Shown here piece by piece: positions 1-8,251 of a stretch of 64,000 nt of DNA. Below the pieces are notes generated by a model. It did not search any database, had not been told where the DNA came from, and saw only the letters and a program-made list of their open reading frames with translations. The position numbers were made by a program, and so were the translations under genes. The stretch's first letter is position 1, and the number at the start of each line of letters is the position of its first letter. The DNA comes from Brevibacterium daeguense. Its GTDB lineage: Bacteria; Actinomycetota; Actinomycetes; Actinomycetales; Brevibacteriaceae. The stretch covers positions 186,001 through 250,000 of the forward strand of contig NZ_JAJTWW010000004.1 of assembly GCF_021729135.1 (NCBI RefSeq), in the 5' to 3' direction.

Positions 1-395
1 TCCGCGGCCGTGCGCTGGAACTCGATGTCGACAGCGGTTGGCCCCAGCCCGATGAAGAAGTCGAGCAGCGCCGCGTACGCCTCTTCAGTGACCGGGGCGT
101 ACCCGCCCTCGATGGTGGTGCGCAGCGTCATGAGCACCGGCAGGTCGGACGCGGCAGACTGCAGCGCCTCCCATCCGGCGGTGACGGCAGCCCGGACCGC
201 GTCGAGTCCGTCGACGCCGAGTTCCTCGCTCTGCCGGATCTCGTCGAGGGCATCGACGCGCCATTCGATGACGTCGACGCCCTCGGTGGCGGCGGCGCGA
301 GCGGCCTGGTCCGCCAACTCGGCCGCGTCCCGGGGGGTCAGAGGGACGATGACCGCGGGAAAGACGTCCGCAGGAACAAAAGGCAATGATTTCAT
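1..395 (-). CDS. aroD: 3-dehydroquinate dehydratase, type I (partial, runs off the left edge)
   Basis: Dehydrates 3-dehydroquinate to 3-dehydroshikimate in the cytoplasmic shikimate pathway. Only the first 131 codons lie in the window; the gene reads leftward off the edge. The visible N-terminus has the type I pattern: a VIVPLT strand, then EWRVDAL (residues 44-50) holding the substrate-binding Glu/Arg pair, then a beta strand ending in MTLRT before a glycine-rich turn. The Schiff-base lysine and catalytic histidine lie outside the window. The ATG at 395 is followed directly by this conserved core, so the start is reasonable. It is transcribed away from the divergent ABC importer. Confidence 0.85.
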   Translation of the reverse strand, partial: MKSLPFVPADVFPAVIVPLTPRDAAELADQAARAAATEGVDVIEWRVDALDEIRQSEELGVDGLDAVRAAVTAGWEALQSAASDLPVLMTLRTTIEGGYAPVTEEAYAALLDFFIGLGPTAVDIEFQRTAA

Positions 396-789
396 GACTC
401 AAACTCTAGCCGCGAACGCACTCCCACCCCCAATGCCCCTCTCTCATCTCCTCCGGCGGGGCACGAGCTTCCTCCGGCGGGGCACGAGCTGCTCGTGAAT
501 CCGCAGCGCCGCCCCCACCTCGGCGCACCTGCCATAACGAAAGGACAACGATCCCGGATGCGGGCATCATCACTGATCAGGAGCGCTACTGTAAGTTGAT
601 CGGCAGTTCCCGCACAGGCTCGAGAGGGGGAAGAACGGCGAATCGGACGGGCATATTACCTAGACTCGGGCCAGCGCCAACCGTGCGTCCCGGCATCGCG
701 GCCATCATCGTCTTCGCAGATCAGCGTCTTCTCTGCTGCCGCGCACCCGGGTTGCACCTGTTCCTGTCTCCAACAGAAAGGTCACCGCT
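396..789. other. divergent intergenic region between aroD and the betaine importer
   Basis: This 394-bp stretch separates two divergent transcription units and should hold both promoters. It contains a perfect 21-bp tandem duplication (449-490) and, overlapping its end, a small inverted repeat with arms CACGAG and CTCGTG (483-488 and 492-497). No convincing coding sequence is visible: the open frames here have skewed composition and no ribosome-binding site. A TAGACT hexamer at 661-666 could be a -10 element for the importer, but I cannot pair it with a -35. Confidence 0.5.
449..490. repeat. perfect 21-bp tandem duplication
   Basis: Two identical 21-bp units at 449-469 and 470-490, each beginning TCCTCCGGCG and ending GCACGAGCT. 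They sit about 55-95 bp upstream of the aroD start. The period equals two helical turns, so the copies would present the same face of the DNA. Confidence 0.9.
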
Positions 790-2100
790 GTGGCAGTCGT
801 CCGCGCCTCCCACGTCTACAAGATCTTCGGCAGACAGGGGAAGGAAGTCGTCGAGCAGCTGAACCTCGGCAGATCCCGCGACGAGCTCCGGAGGCTCGGA
901 ACCGCTGCCGTCATCGACGCGAGCTTCGAAGTCGAGAAGGGCGAGACCTTCGTCGTCATGGGCCTGTCCGGATCGGGCAAGTCCACGCTCATCCGGATGA
1001 TCAACGGCCTCTGGACCCCGACCGCCGGATCGATCGAGATCAACGGCCAGGACATCTCCCGGATGGACGCCAAGCAGCTGCGCCGGCTCAGGGCTGACAA
1101 CATCTCGATGGTGTTCCAGCACTTCGCGCTGCTGCCGCACCGCACGGTCCGGGAGAACGCCGCCTACGCCCTCGAGATCAAGAAGGTCCCCAAGGCCGAC
1201 CGGCTGGAACGAGCCGATCATTGGCTCGATGTGGTCGGGCTCGGCGGCTGGGGCGACAAGCTCCCCGGTCAGCTCTCCGGCGGCATGCAGCAGCGAGTCG
1301 GCCTCGCCCGCGCCCTCGTCGCAGAGACCGATGTGCTGCTGATGGACGAGGCGTTCTCCGCCCTCGACCCGCTGATCCGCCGCGAGATGCAGGATCAGCT
1401 CGTCGAGCTGCAGGCGAACCTCAACAAGACCGTCATCTTCATCACCCACGACCTCAACGAGGCCATGTACCTGGGTGACAGGATCGCGGTCATGCGCGAC
1501 GGTCGCATCATCCAGATCGGCACCGCCGAGGAGATCCTCACCGACCCCGCTGATGATTACATCGCCAACTTCGTCCAGGACGTGGACCGCGCCCGCGTGC
1601 TCACCGCCTCGTCGATCATGCGCACGCCGGATGCGGTGATCACCGACACGGCCGGTCCGCGGGTCGCGATCAAGACGATGGAGGAGGCGCGGTCCTCCGC
1701 GCTGCTCGTCACCGACCGCTCCCGCACCCTCCTCGGCATGGTCACCGACCGCGCAGTCGTGAGCGCGGCCCGCGAGGGTGTCCGCGACCTCCGGAGTCTC
1801 ATCGAGACGAGCGGCGTGCTCACGGTCGGTGCCGACACCCCGCTCTCGGAGCTCTTCGCCCCCAGCTCGGCCTCACGCGTCCCGCTTGCGGTCGTCGACG
1901 AGACCAACAAGCTGCTGGGCGTCGTGCCGCGCATCGCCCTCCTGAACTCGATGGCCTCTGTCGGGCCGTCCACCGGGGAGATGCCGGCCGTCGGCACCCT
2001 CGATGCCACACCGGCGGACGCCGACTTCTCCGCGACGCCCCAACCCACTGTCCGCGGCTCCTCCGTCGGAGCCGAAGCCGCCGACGAGAAGGGAGCCTGA
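790..2100 (+). CDS. proV: glycine betaine/proline-type ABC importer, ATP-binding subunit with CBS domains
   Basis: Energises uptake of compatible solutes such as glycine betaine at the inner face of the membrane. Residues about 40-270 form the nucleotide-binding domain: Walker A GLSGSGKST (58-66, Lys64), Q-loop near VFQHF, signature LSGGMQQRVGLARAL, Walker B LLMDEAFSALDP, and a switch histidine in ITHDLNEAM. After it come two CBS-like repeats to about residue 390, the osmosensing module of the OpuA/ProV family, then an acidic, disordered tail. The start is a GTG with AGAAAGG just upstream. The permease gene begins 3 bp after the stop. The substrate is inferred from the family; choline or proline betaine are alternatives. 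Confidence 0.9.
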   Translation: MAVVRASHVYKIFGRQGKEVVEQLNLGRSRDELRRLGTAAVIDASFEVEKGETFVVMGLSGSGKSTLIRMINGLWTPTAGSIEINGQDISRMDAKQLRRLRADNISMVFQHFALLPHRTVRENAAYALEIKKVPKADRLERADHWLDVVGLGGWGDKLPGQLSGGMQQRVGLARALVAETDVLLMDEAFSALDPLIRREMQDQLVELQANLNKTVIFITHDLNEAMYLGDRIAVMRDGRIIQIGTAEEILTDPADDYIANFVQDVDRARVLTASSIMRTPDAVITDTAGPRVAIKTMEEARSSALLVTDRSRTLLGMVTDRAVVSAAREGVRDLRSLIETSGVLTVGADTPLSELFAPSSASRVPLAVVDETNKLLGVVPRIALLNSMASVGPSTGEMPAVGTLDATPADADFSATPQPTVRGSSVGAEAADEKGA

Positions 2101-2103
2101 CGC

Positions 2104-2961
2104 ATGGATTTCCTCAACCCCCGGATTCCGCTCGGCGACTGGGCAGAATCGTTCCTCGACTGGTTCCAGGATGCGTTCGCCTGGCTGCTGAGCTTCGTCT
2201 CCCTCGTGCTCGGCGGCCTGTACAACTCTCTGGAGTCGGCCCTGTCGGCGCCGGTGTACCTGGTCATGATCGTCATCCTGGCGGCCATTGCGTGGTTCGC
2301 AGCAGGCTGGAAGCTGGCCCTGTTCACAGTGCTCGGCTTCTACCTCATCCGCGCCCTCGACCAGTGGGGCAACTCGATGCAGACCCTGGCCCTGGTGATC
2401 GTGGCGGTCCTCTTCGCGCTGCTGATCTCCATCCCGCTGGGCATCCTCGCGGCGAAGTCCCAGATCGTATCCACCGTCGTCAAGCCGGTCCTCGACTTCA
2501 TGCAGTCGATGCCGGCGCTGGCCTACCTCGTGCCGATCATCGTGATCTTCGGCATCGGGCCCGTACCCGGCGCGATCGCCACCCTGATCTTCGCCCTGCC
2601 TCCCGGCGTGCGGCTCACCGAGCTCGCCATCCGTCAGGTCGATCGGGAGGTCGTCGAGGCGGGGCAGGCATTCGGCGCCAGTCCCGGTCACATCCTCGGC
2701 AGGATCCAGGTGCCGCTGGCGATGCCCACCATCATGGCCGGCGTCAACCAGGTCATCATGCTCGCCCTGTCGATGGTCGTCCTCGCGGGCATGGCCGGCG
2801 CGCAGGGCCTCGGCGGCGCAGTCACCGGCTCGATCAGCTCGCTCAACGTGTCGCTGGGAATCGAGTCCGGCCTGGCTGTCGTCATCATCGCCGTCTACCT
2901 CGACCGGGTCACCGCGGCCTTCGGCTCCCGCAGCAACCTGACCCCGGCCAAGACCGCCTGA
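2104..2961 (+). CDS. proW: glycine betaine/proline-type ABC importer, permease subunit
   Basis: Integral membrane subunit of the same importer, 285 residues. The N-terminus is a short amphipathic stretch followed by several hydrophobic helices. The coupling helix for the ATPase is the EAA-type loop around residues 180-205 (VEAGQAFGAS, then the ILGRIQVPLAMP segment), as in ProW/OpuAB permeases. Like most ProW proteins it has an N-terminal region ahead of the first conserved transmembrane helix. It follows the ATPase gene after 3 bp and is almost certainly co-transcribed with it. A 94-bp gap follows before the binding-protein gene. Confidence 0.9.
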   Translation: MDFLNPRIPLGDWAESFLDWFQDAFAWLLSFVSLVLGGLYNSLESALSAPVYLVMIVILAAIAWFAAGWKLALFTVLGFYLIRALDQWGNSMQTLALVIVAVLFALLISIPLGILAAKSQIVSTVVKPVLDFMQSMPALAYLVPIIVIFGIGPVPGAIATLIFALPPGVRLTELAIRQVDREVVEAGQAFGASPGHILGRIQVPLAMPTIMAGVNQVIMLALSMVVLAGMAGAQGLGGAVTGSISSLNVSLGIESGLAVVIIAVYLDRVTAAFGSRSNLTPAKTA

Positions 2962-3055
2962 CGCGGCGCGACGCGGTCGTGGACCCAACATCGACTCCGG
3001 CCGGTCCGTCCCCACTCCGTCACTCGCATCCAGCACCTGACACGAAGGAGAGAAC

Positions 3056-4075
3056 ATGAAACTCACACGTATGACACAGATCGGCGGCCTGGCGGCCGCA
3101 TCCCTGCTCGCACTGTCGGCATGCGGCGCGTCCAACGAGGGCGGCGCCTCGAACGAAGGCGGCGGAGAGCCCGCCGGAGGTGGCGAGGAGACCGCCGCCG
3201 AGGATTGGGCGGACTGCACTCCGGGAGCGGAATCCGCTGACACCACCGGGATGGAGGCCGACGCCACCACGGACATCACCATCGGCGCCTTCAACGGCTG
3301 GGACGAATCATTCGCCGCCGCCCACCTGACCAAGCACGTGCTCGAGGAGGACGGCTACACCGTCGACGTGCAGGCCTTCGAGGCAGCGCCCGGGTTCACC
3401 GGCGTCGCTCAGGGCGACATCGACTTCCTGATGGACGCATGGCTCCCGCTGACTCACGCCGACTACATCGAGCAGTACGGCGAGGATCTCGAGGCACAGG
3501 GCTGCTGGTACAACAACGCCAAGCTGACCATCGCGGTCAACGAGGACTCCCCCGCCCAGTCGATCGCCGACCTCGCTGAGATGGGCGACGAGTACGGCAA
3601 CCGCATCGTCGGCATCGAGCCCGGCGCCGGTCTGACCAAGACCACCCAGGAATCCGCGATCCCGACCTACGGGCTCGAGGACTACGAGTTCGTCGTGTCC
3701 TCGACTCCGGCGATGCTCTCCGAGCTCCAGTCCGCCGTCGACTCCGGAGACAACATCGCCGTCACCCTGTGGCGCCCGCACTGGGCGTACGACGCGTTCC
3801 CGGTCCGCGACCTCGAGGACCCGGAGGGCGCGATGGGCGGTGCCGAGGTGATCTACAACTTCTCCCGCACCGGCTTCACCGAGGAGAACCCGAAGGTCTC
3901 CCAGCTGCTGAAGAACCTCGTCCTCGACGACGAGCACCTCTCCAGCCTGGAGAACGTCATGTTCTCCGAGGAGGGCCACGGCGGCGAGAACAACGATGCC
4001 GCGGTCGACGAATGGGTCGCCGACAACCAGGACTTCATCGATGACTGGAAGGCCGGCGCACTCAGCGGCGCCTGA
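3056..4075 (+). CDS. proX: glycine betaine/proline-type ABC importer, substrate-binding lipoprotein
   Basis: Extracytoplasmic lipid-anchored receptor that delivers solute to the ProW permease. The signal peptide ends in lipobox LSAC (Cys23 lipidated), followed by a Gly/Glu/Asn-rich linker with the short repeat SNEGG. The mature domain has the OpuAC family layout: an early FNGWDE segment, VAQGDIDFLMDAWLPLTH in the first lobe, and VTLWRPHWAYDAF in the second, which contribute the aromatic residues that cage a quaternary amine. The gene starts at an ATG preceded by AAGGAGAG and ends just before a strong terminator, closing the importer operon. Confidence 0.9.
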   Translation: MKLTRMTQIGGLAAASLLALSACGASNEGGASNEGGGEPAGGGEETAAEDWADCTPGAESADTTGMEADATTDITIGAFNGWDESFAAAHLTKHVLEEDGYTVDVQAFEAAPGFTGVAQGDIDFLMDAWLPLTHADYIEQYGEDLEAQGCWYNNAKLTIAVNEDSPAQSIADLAEMGDEYGNRIVGIEPGAGLTKTTQESAIPTYGLEDYEFVVSSTPAMLSELQSAVDSGDNIAVTLWRPHWAYDAFPVRDLEDPEGAMGGAEVIYNFSRTGFTEENPKVSQLLKNLVLDDEHLSSLENVMFSEEGHGGENNDAAVDEWVADNQDFIDDWKAGALSGA

Positions 4076-4108
4076 GTCCCCGGCACCATGAGATTAGCGG
4101 CATGAGAG

Positions 4109-4141
4109 AAGGCCGGGTTCGCAGCATGCGAACCCGGCCTT
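4109..4141 (+). terminator. intrinsic terminator hairpin after proX
   Basis: Perfect 14-bp inverted repeat: arm AAGGCCGGGTTCGC (4109-4122), loop AGCAT, arm GCGAACCCGGCCTT (4128-4141), 33 bp after the proX stop. It lacks a long T tract, as is common in high-GC actinobacteria, and may act in both directions between converging genes. Confidence 0.85.
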
Positions 4142-4161
4142 CGGCCATTCACCCGACTCTG

Positions 4162-4197
4162 TCCGGAGCCAGACATCTACATCCGGAGCCAGACATC
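4162..4197. repeat. 16-bp direct repeat at the stop codon of the downstream gene
   Basis: Units at 4162-4177 and 4182-4197, each starting TCCGGAGCC and ending AGACATC, with a 20-bp period. The second unit encodes the last residues of the isochorismatase-like protein; its stop (4177-4179) overlaps the first unit. The duplication may therefore have created or moved the C-terminus. Confidence 0.8.
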
Positions 4198-4641
4198 GGC
4201 GACGTCCTTGACCATGGCGCCGGCCGCCTCGGCGGTGGGGAACCAGTCGACAGGGCCGCCGGCGAGGTCCACGGTCCCGTCGCGCAGCACGACGACATCG
4301 AAGTTGCAGGCCAGACCTGCCATCGCCGTCTGCTGCACCGAGCTCTGCACATCGACCCCGCCGATGATGACGCGGTCGATGTTCAGGTCGTGCAGTGCCG
4401 GAGCCAGCTCGTCGACGCCTTCGAACGCGTCGGCGGCGGTGGACACCAGCCCCAGGTCCTCCTCGGTCGTGCCGAACACCGATTCCGGCTGCTCCGGCGC
4501 GTCCGGGGGAACCGGGGCCGACAGCAGCACGAGCACACCGCCGGTGGTCCTGGCGCGCGCGACGATATCGCCGAGGACCTTCTCGATCCCCGAGGCCTGC
4601 GCGCGGGCGCTCTCCGTGTTCATCACCATCAGTGCATCCAT
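4177..4641 (-). CDS. degenerate isochorismatase/cysteine-hydrolase-like protein
   Basis: A 154-residue protein with the isochorismatase-like alpha/beta layout: N-terminal strand MDALMVMNTE, a middle segment VDELAPALHDLNIDRVIIGG, then VDVQSSVQQTAMAGL followed by a strand FDVVVLRDG. Active family members have Asp in the first strand, a Lys near residue 80-100 and a Cys in the motif that reads here QSSVQQTA. Asp is replaced by Asn and Cys by Ser, so hydrolase activity looks lost. An alternative in-frame ATG at 4728 would abut the divergent aldolase start; the ATG at 4641 aligns with the family N-terminus. The function of such pseudo-enzymes is unknown. Confidence 0.6.
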   Translation of the reverse strand: MDALMVMNTESARAQASGIEKVLGDIVARARTTGGVLVLLSAPVPPDAPEQPESVFGTTEEDLGLVSTAADAFEGVDELAPALHDLNIDRVIIGGVDVQSSVQQTAMAGLACNFDVVVLRDGTVDLAGGPVDWFPTAEAAGAMVKDVADVWLRM

Positions 4642-4728
4642 TCCATCAGCATGCCATAGCATGGACTGGCGGGCGGCCCGCCTGTGGGTCCGGCCGCGCT
4701 TCCCCATCCCCGACTCGAAGGACATCAC

Positions 4729-5508
4729 ATGACGACCGCGAACTTCCGTCGGCAGCTGGCCGAAGGGGAGCTGTCACTGGGCACCTTCGTCCTCGAATTC
4801 GCCGCGGAGGGAATCGGCCCGCTGGCCGCCCGTGCCGGAGCGGACTGGGTGCTCTACGACCTCGAGCACACCGGGTGGTCGCTCGACCGGATCCGGCCCG
4901 CCCTGGCCGTGTCGCGCCGGGAGGAGATCGCCTCGTTCGTCCGCATCATCGGCTCGGCTCAGCACCTCGTCAGCGGGGCGCTCGACGCCGGCGCCGAGGG
5001 CATCATGGTCCCCTACGTCAACACGGCCGAGCAGGCCGCCATCCTGGTGCAGTGGATGAAGTACCCGCCCGTCGGCACCCGCGGCTCCGCCTTCGGCATC
5101 GCCCACGATCTCTACACCGGCGGCGACCCGTCCCGGCGGCAGGCCGAGGCCAATGCCTCGACGGTTCTGCTCACGCAGATCGAGACGCCCGAGGCGGTCG
5201 CCAATGTCGACGAGATCGCCGCTGTCGACGGGGTCGACGTGCTCTTCGTGGGTCCGCTCGACCTCAGCACCAACCTCGGCTACCCCGGGGATGTCTCCAG
5301 TCCGGCCTTCCGCAGCGCCCTCGCACGCGTCGGCGCTGCCGCACGCGATGCCGGCAAGGCTGCCGGCATCTTCTCCGGCGACGACGGGCTGACGCAGGCG
5401 GCGATCGCCGAGGGGTTCCAGGTCATCTCCCACAGCGCCGATGTCGCGATCTTCCAGCAGGGACTGAGCTCGAAGCTCACTCAGATGAGGTCCTGGCACC
5501 GGGGCTGA
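4729..5508 (+). CDS. HpcH/HpaI family aldolase
   Basis: Class II pyruvate-type aldolase of 259 residues, probably cleaving 4-hydroxy-2-oxoacids or a related 2-oxo substrate. The sequence follows the HpaI pattern: ADWVLYDLEHTGW near the N-terminus, GAEGIMVPYVNT, a conserved TRGSAFGIA loop, LTQIETPEAV carrying the metal-binding Glu, and DVLFVGPLDLS carrying the metal-binding Asp. The ATG at 4729 has GAAGGA 7 nt upstream and is preferred to an in-frame start at 4684. No other genes of an aromatic degradation pathway are adjacent, so the physiological substrate is open. Confidence 0.85.
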   Translation: MTTANFRRQLAEGELSLGTFVLEFAAEGIGPLAARAGADWVLYDLEHTGWSLDRIRPALAVSRREEIASFVRIIGSAQHLVSGALDAGAEGIMVPYVNTAEQAAILVQWMKYPPVGTRGSAFGIAHDLYTGGDPSRRQAEANASTVLLTQIETPEAVANVDEIAAVDGVDVLFVGPLDLSTNLGYPGDVSSPAFRSALARVGAAARDAGKAAGIFSGDDGLTQAAIAEGFQVISHSADVAIFQQGLSSKLTQMRSWHRG

Positions 5509-5544
5509 CGAGCGCTCCCGGCGCATCGGCAGCCTCTGGGCGCC

Positions 5545-6237
5545 TCAGACCACCCACCGGGGCATCGTCACCGGGAGGCCGTCCACTTCCACATGGTCGG
5601 CCGCGTCCCGCAGCATCGCCAGGCCCTCGGCATCCTCCCGCAGCGATGAGGCATGGTACGAGACCTGGTAGAGCTTGCCCTCATAGCTGTAGCCGATCTC
5701 CGCACCGTACATCACCTGCGGGTGTCCTCCGGCGAGGATCTCGGTGGGTGCCAGTTCGGCCTGGAAGCCCCAGGAGTAGCCGTTGCCGAGCTGACCCTTG
5801 CGCTCGGCGACGATCTCGGAACCGGGCTCCGTGAAGGAGAACCGCTCCTGGCTGTTGACCAGGTCGATCGCCGTCTTGTCGAGGAACGCCTCGCGACAGT
5901 TGACGTTGATGGTCGGGCCCTCGCGCCCCAGGGACTGGTCCTGCGGCAGCAGCTGCTGGAACGCGCCCGGCTTCAGGGTCGCCTCCCAGTCCTCGGGGAC
6001 TGCGATCACGACCGGGATCGGGCATTCGCCTCCGAAGTCGATCCGGTGCTCCGTGTAGCCCTGGGGCAGCTGCGGGCCCGTCTCCGTCGGAGTGGGGGTC
6101 GGTCCGGCGGTCGGAGCCACGCCGACGCCGATCGGGGCGCCGGGCCCCTCCGCGGTGCGCACCTGGAGAGCACCGCAGCCGCTCAGCAGCACCGCCGTCG
6201 CTGCGACAGCGCCGGCGGTCAGCAGCGGACTTCTCAT
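5545..6237 (-). CDS. putative lipoprotein, last gene of the antiporter operon
   Basis: A 230-residue secreted protein with a lipoprotein signal peptide ending LLSGC (Cys about residue 20), a Pro/Thr-rich linker, and a folded C-terminal domain of about 160 residues that I do not recognise. Two cysteines in the mature domain (FGGECPIPV and NVNCREAF) could pair. The ATG overlaps the stop of the sensor kinase gene by 4 nt, so it is translationally coupled to it. By position it may monitor envelope conditions for the kinase; that is inference. The gene converges on the aldolase gene with 36 bp between the stops. Confidence 0.75.
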   Translation of the reverse strand: MRSPLLTAGAVAATAVLLSGCGALQVRTAEGPGAPIGVGVAPTAGPTPTPTETGPQLPQGYTEHRIDFGGECPIPVVIAVPEDWEATLKPGAFQQLLPQDQSLGREGPTINVNCREAFLDKTAIDLVNSQERFSFTEPGSEIVAERKGQLGNGYSWGFQAELAPTEILAGGHPQVMYGAEIGYSYEGKLYQVSYHASSLREDAEGLAMLRDAADHVEVDGLPVTMPRWVV

Positions 6238-7502
6238 CGCTGTTCGCCTCCGGCGTTCGGGGGCTGCTGAGGGGCCTGCGGAATCGACCGGGGCGGAGTC
6301 TGCGGAAGCTGCGGCAGCGGGGCCGACGGCGGCCGGGGTGGCTGCTGGGGTGGCTTGAAATGCTGGTAGGGGCCGGAGTCGAACGGCACCTCGCCGAACG
6401 CCTCGCCGGTGGTCGCGTCGCGCAGCTCGCCGCCCACCCTCTGCAGCCGCCGTTTCGAGGTGCGGCGGGGAGTGCCGAGGAGTCTGCCCTGCAGCTCGGC
6501 CTCCGAGGGCTGTCGAGGCGGGAGGAAGCCGCCGCCGCCGCGCCTGCTGCTGTCGTGGAACGGCTGGACCGGTCGCGAGGACGCCACCGCCCCGGCACCG
6601 TCCCAGCCCGAGGGCTGGGCGGGAACCTGGGCATCGCCGAGCACCGGCAGCACCAGCCGCACGGAAGTGCCCACGCCCTCCTGGCTGAACAGCTCGACCG
6701 AACCGCCGTGGCGGGCGATGATCGAGCGGACGAGGGACAGCCCCATGCCTGAGCCTGCGACGGAGCGGACGCGCTTGCCGCGGGAGAGCTCCTCCCACAC
6801 GGCATCCTGCTCATCCGCCGGGATTCCCGATCCCGTGTCGGCGACCTCGACGACGACCCAGCGGTGGTTGTCGATGATCTGCTCGTTCGCGCGGAGTTCC
6901 ACGACGTCCGTGTCGGAGGAGTACTTGATCGCGTTGCCGAGCAGGTTGAGGATCGCCGACAGCAGCAGGTCCTCCTCGCCGGCGACGTCCGGCAGCCGCC
7001 AGGGGGCGCGGGCGACCGTCGCCACGATCATCCGGTCCTCGGCACCGGGTGCGGTGCGCGCATCCTCGACGGCCTGGTGGATCAGGCGGTCCATGTCGAC
7101 GCGGGCGAACTCGATGGTGCGGGACTCGACGTCGGCGAGCTTGCGCAGGTCGGCCAGCAGGCGGGCCACCCTGCGGGCCGACGTGTCGATCTGCCTGACC
7201 ACCGGCGTGATCTCTTCGGGATCCGGGCGCTCGTCGCGGACCATCTCGCGCACCGTCGCCACCGAGGTGCGCAGCGCGGTCAGCGGATTCTTGAGCTCGT
7301 GGTCGAGGCGGATGAGCATCCGGTTGCGGCGGGTCAGGGCGTCGCGCTCGACCGCCTGACGGTGCTGCTGAGCGAGCCGGTCATCGCGCCTGCGCAGCCA
7401 GCGCCGGAACAGGAACCACGCACCCACGCCGAGCCCGGCGAGGACCAGCAGCAGGAGAAGGAGCAGCCAGATGCGGATCTCGACGACGAGGAATGCACTC
7501 AT
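6234..7502 (-). CDS. sensor histidine kinase of the Mrp antiporter operon
   Basis: A 422-residue membrane kinase with a single N-terminal transmembrane helix (residues about 11-32) and essentially no extracellular domain. The HisKA H-box is RLDHELKNPL with phospho-acceptor His68. The ATPase domain shows an N-box around LLGNAIKYS, G1 DTGSGIP and G2 GSGMGLSLV. A long Pro/Gln-rich, disordered C-terminal tail (about 130 residues) follows the catalytic domain, which is unusual. It overlaps the response regulator upstream and the lipoprotein gene downstream by 4 nt each. With no periplasmic sensor, it probably reads a membrane signal or depends on the partner lipoprotein. Confidence 0.85.
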   Translation of the reverse strand: MSAFLVVEIRIWLLLLLLLVLAGLGVGAWFLFRRWLRRRDDRLAQQHRQAVERDALTRRNRMLIRLDHELKNPLTALRTSVATVREMVRDERPDPEEITPVVRQIDTSARRVARLLADLRKLADVESRTIEFARVDMDRLIHQAVEDARTAPGAEDRMIVATVARAPWRLPDVAGEEDLLLSAILNLLGNAIKYSSDTDVVELRANEQIIDNHRWVVVEVADTGSGIPADEQDAVWEELSRGKRVRSVAGSGMGLSLVRSIIARHGGSVELFSQEGVGTSVRLVLPVLGDAQVPAQPSGWDGAGAVASSRPVQPFHDSSRRGGGGFLPPRQPSEAELQGRLLGTPRRTSKRRLQRVGGELRDATTGEAFGEVPFDSGPYQHFKPPQQPPRPPSAPLPQLPQTPPRSIPQAPQQPPNAGGEQR

Positions 7503-8251
7503 CGCGGTCCCAGCTCATTCGCCCCGGTGACCTGTGCGATGAAGCGGTACCCGCGCCCCTGCACGGTGGCGATCCACCTGGGCTCCGAGGCGTCCTCGCC
7601 GAGCACTCGGCGCAGCTCCGCCACTCGGGAGTCCACGGCACGGGTGCCGACGGCGTCGTCGAATCCCCACAGCACTTCGAGCAGGCGGCTGCGCTCGATG
7701 AGCTCGTCCTGGTGGACCATGAGGTACTCCAGCAGCGTCAGGCCCTTCGGAGTGATGACCAGGCTGCGGTCCCGGATCCACGCGCGCCTGCCCACCCGGT
7801 CCAGGGTGAGTCCGAAGGTCGAGTGCAGCACGGGGGCGTTGGCCAGCGGCGGACCGTCGCTGCGCGTTCGGCGCAGCACCGCGCGGATCCGGGCGACGAG
7901 CTCGTGGGGATCGAAGGGCTTGTTGAGGTAGTCGTCGGCGCCCTCTTCGAGCGCCATGGCCCGCTCGACGGCTTCGCCGACCTGGGTCAGCAGCAGCACG
8001 GGCACCCAGTTCTCCTCGCGGCGCAGCGTGCGCAGCACTTCCCGGCCGTCGGCTCCGGGCATCAGGACGTCGAGCACGCAGACGTCCGGGCTATGCCGGT
8101 GGATCTCGTCGAGGGCGAGCCGGCCGTCCGGGGCACTGAGCACCCGGAACCCGGAGCGCTCCAGGAACGGCACCACAGCGGCGAGGACATCGGGCTCGTC
8201 GTCGGCGACGAGGACCAGGGGCTTCTCGGTTCGGGCAGGAGGTGTGGTCAC
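7499..8251 (-). CDS. OmpR-family response regulator of the Mrp antiporter operon
   Basis: A 250-residue DNA-binding regulator. The receiver domain has the acidic pair Asp17-Asp18, phospho-acceptor Asp61 (VLDVLMP) and the conserved Lys in YLNKPFDP. The C-terminal winged helix-turn-helix includes LEYLMVHQDEL, RAVDSRVAELRRVLGE and the wing VQGRGYRF, typical of OmpR/PhoB proteins. The GTG at 8251 overlaps the mrpG stop as GTGA and has GAAGGA upstream; longer in-frame extensions run through mrpF/mrpG and are artefacts. Likely phosphorylated by the kinase encoded next. Confidence 0.88.
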   Translation of the reverse strand: MTTPPARTEKPLVLVADDEPDVLAAVVPFLERSGFRVLSAPDGRLALDEIHRHSPDVCVLDVLMPGADGREVLRTLRREENWVPVLLLTQVGEAVERAMALEEGADDYLNKPFDPHELVARIRAVLRRTRSDGPPLANAPVLHSTFGLTLDRVGRRAWIRDRSLVITPKGLTLLEYLMVHQDELIERSRLLEVLWGFDDAVGTRAVDSRVAELRRVLGEDASEPRWIATVQGRGYRFIAQVTGANELGPR

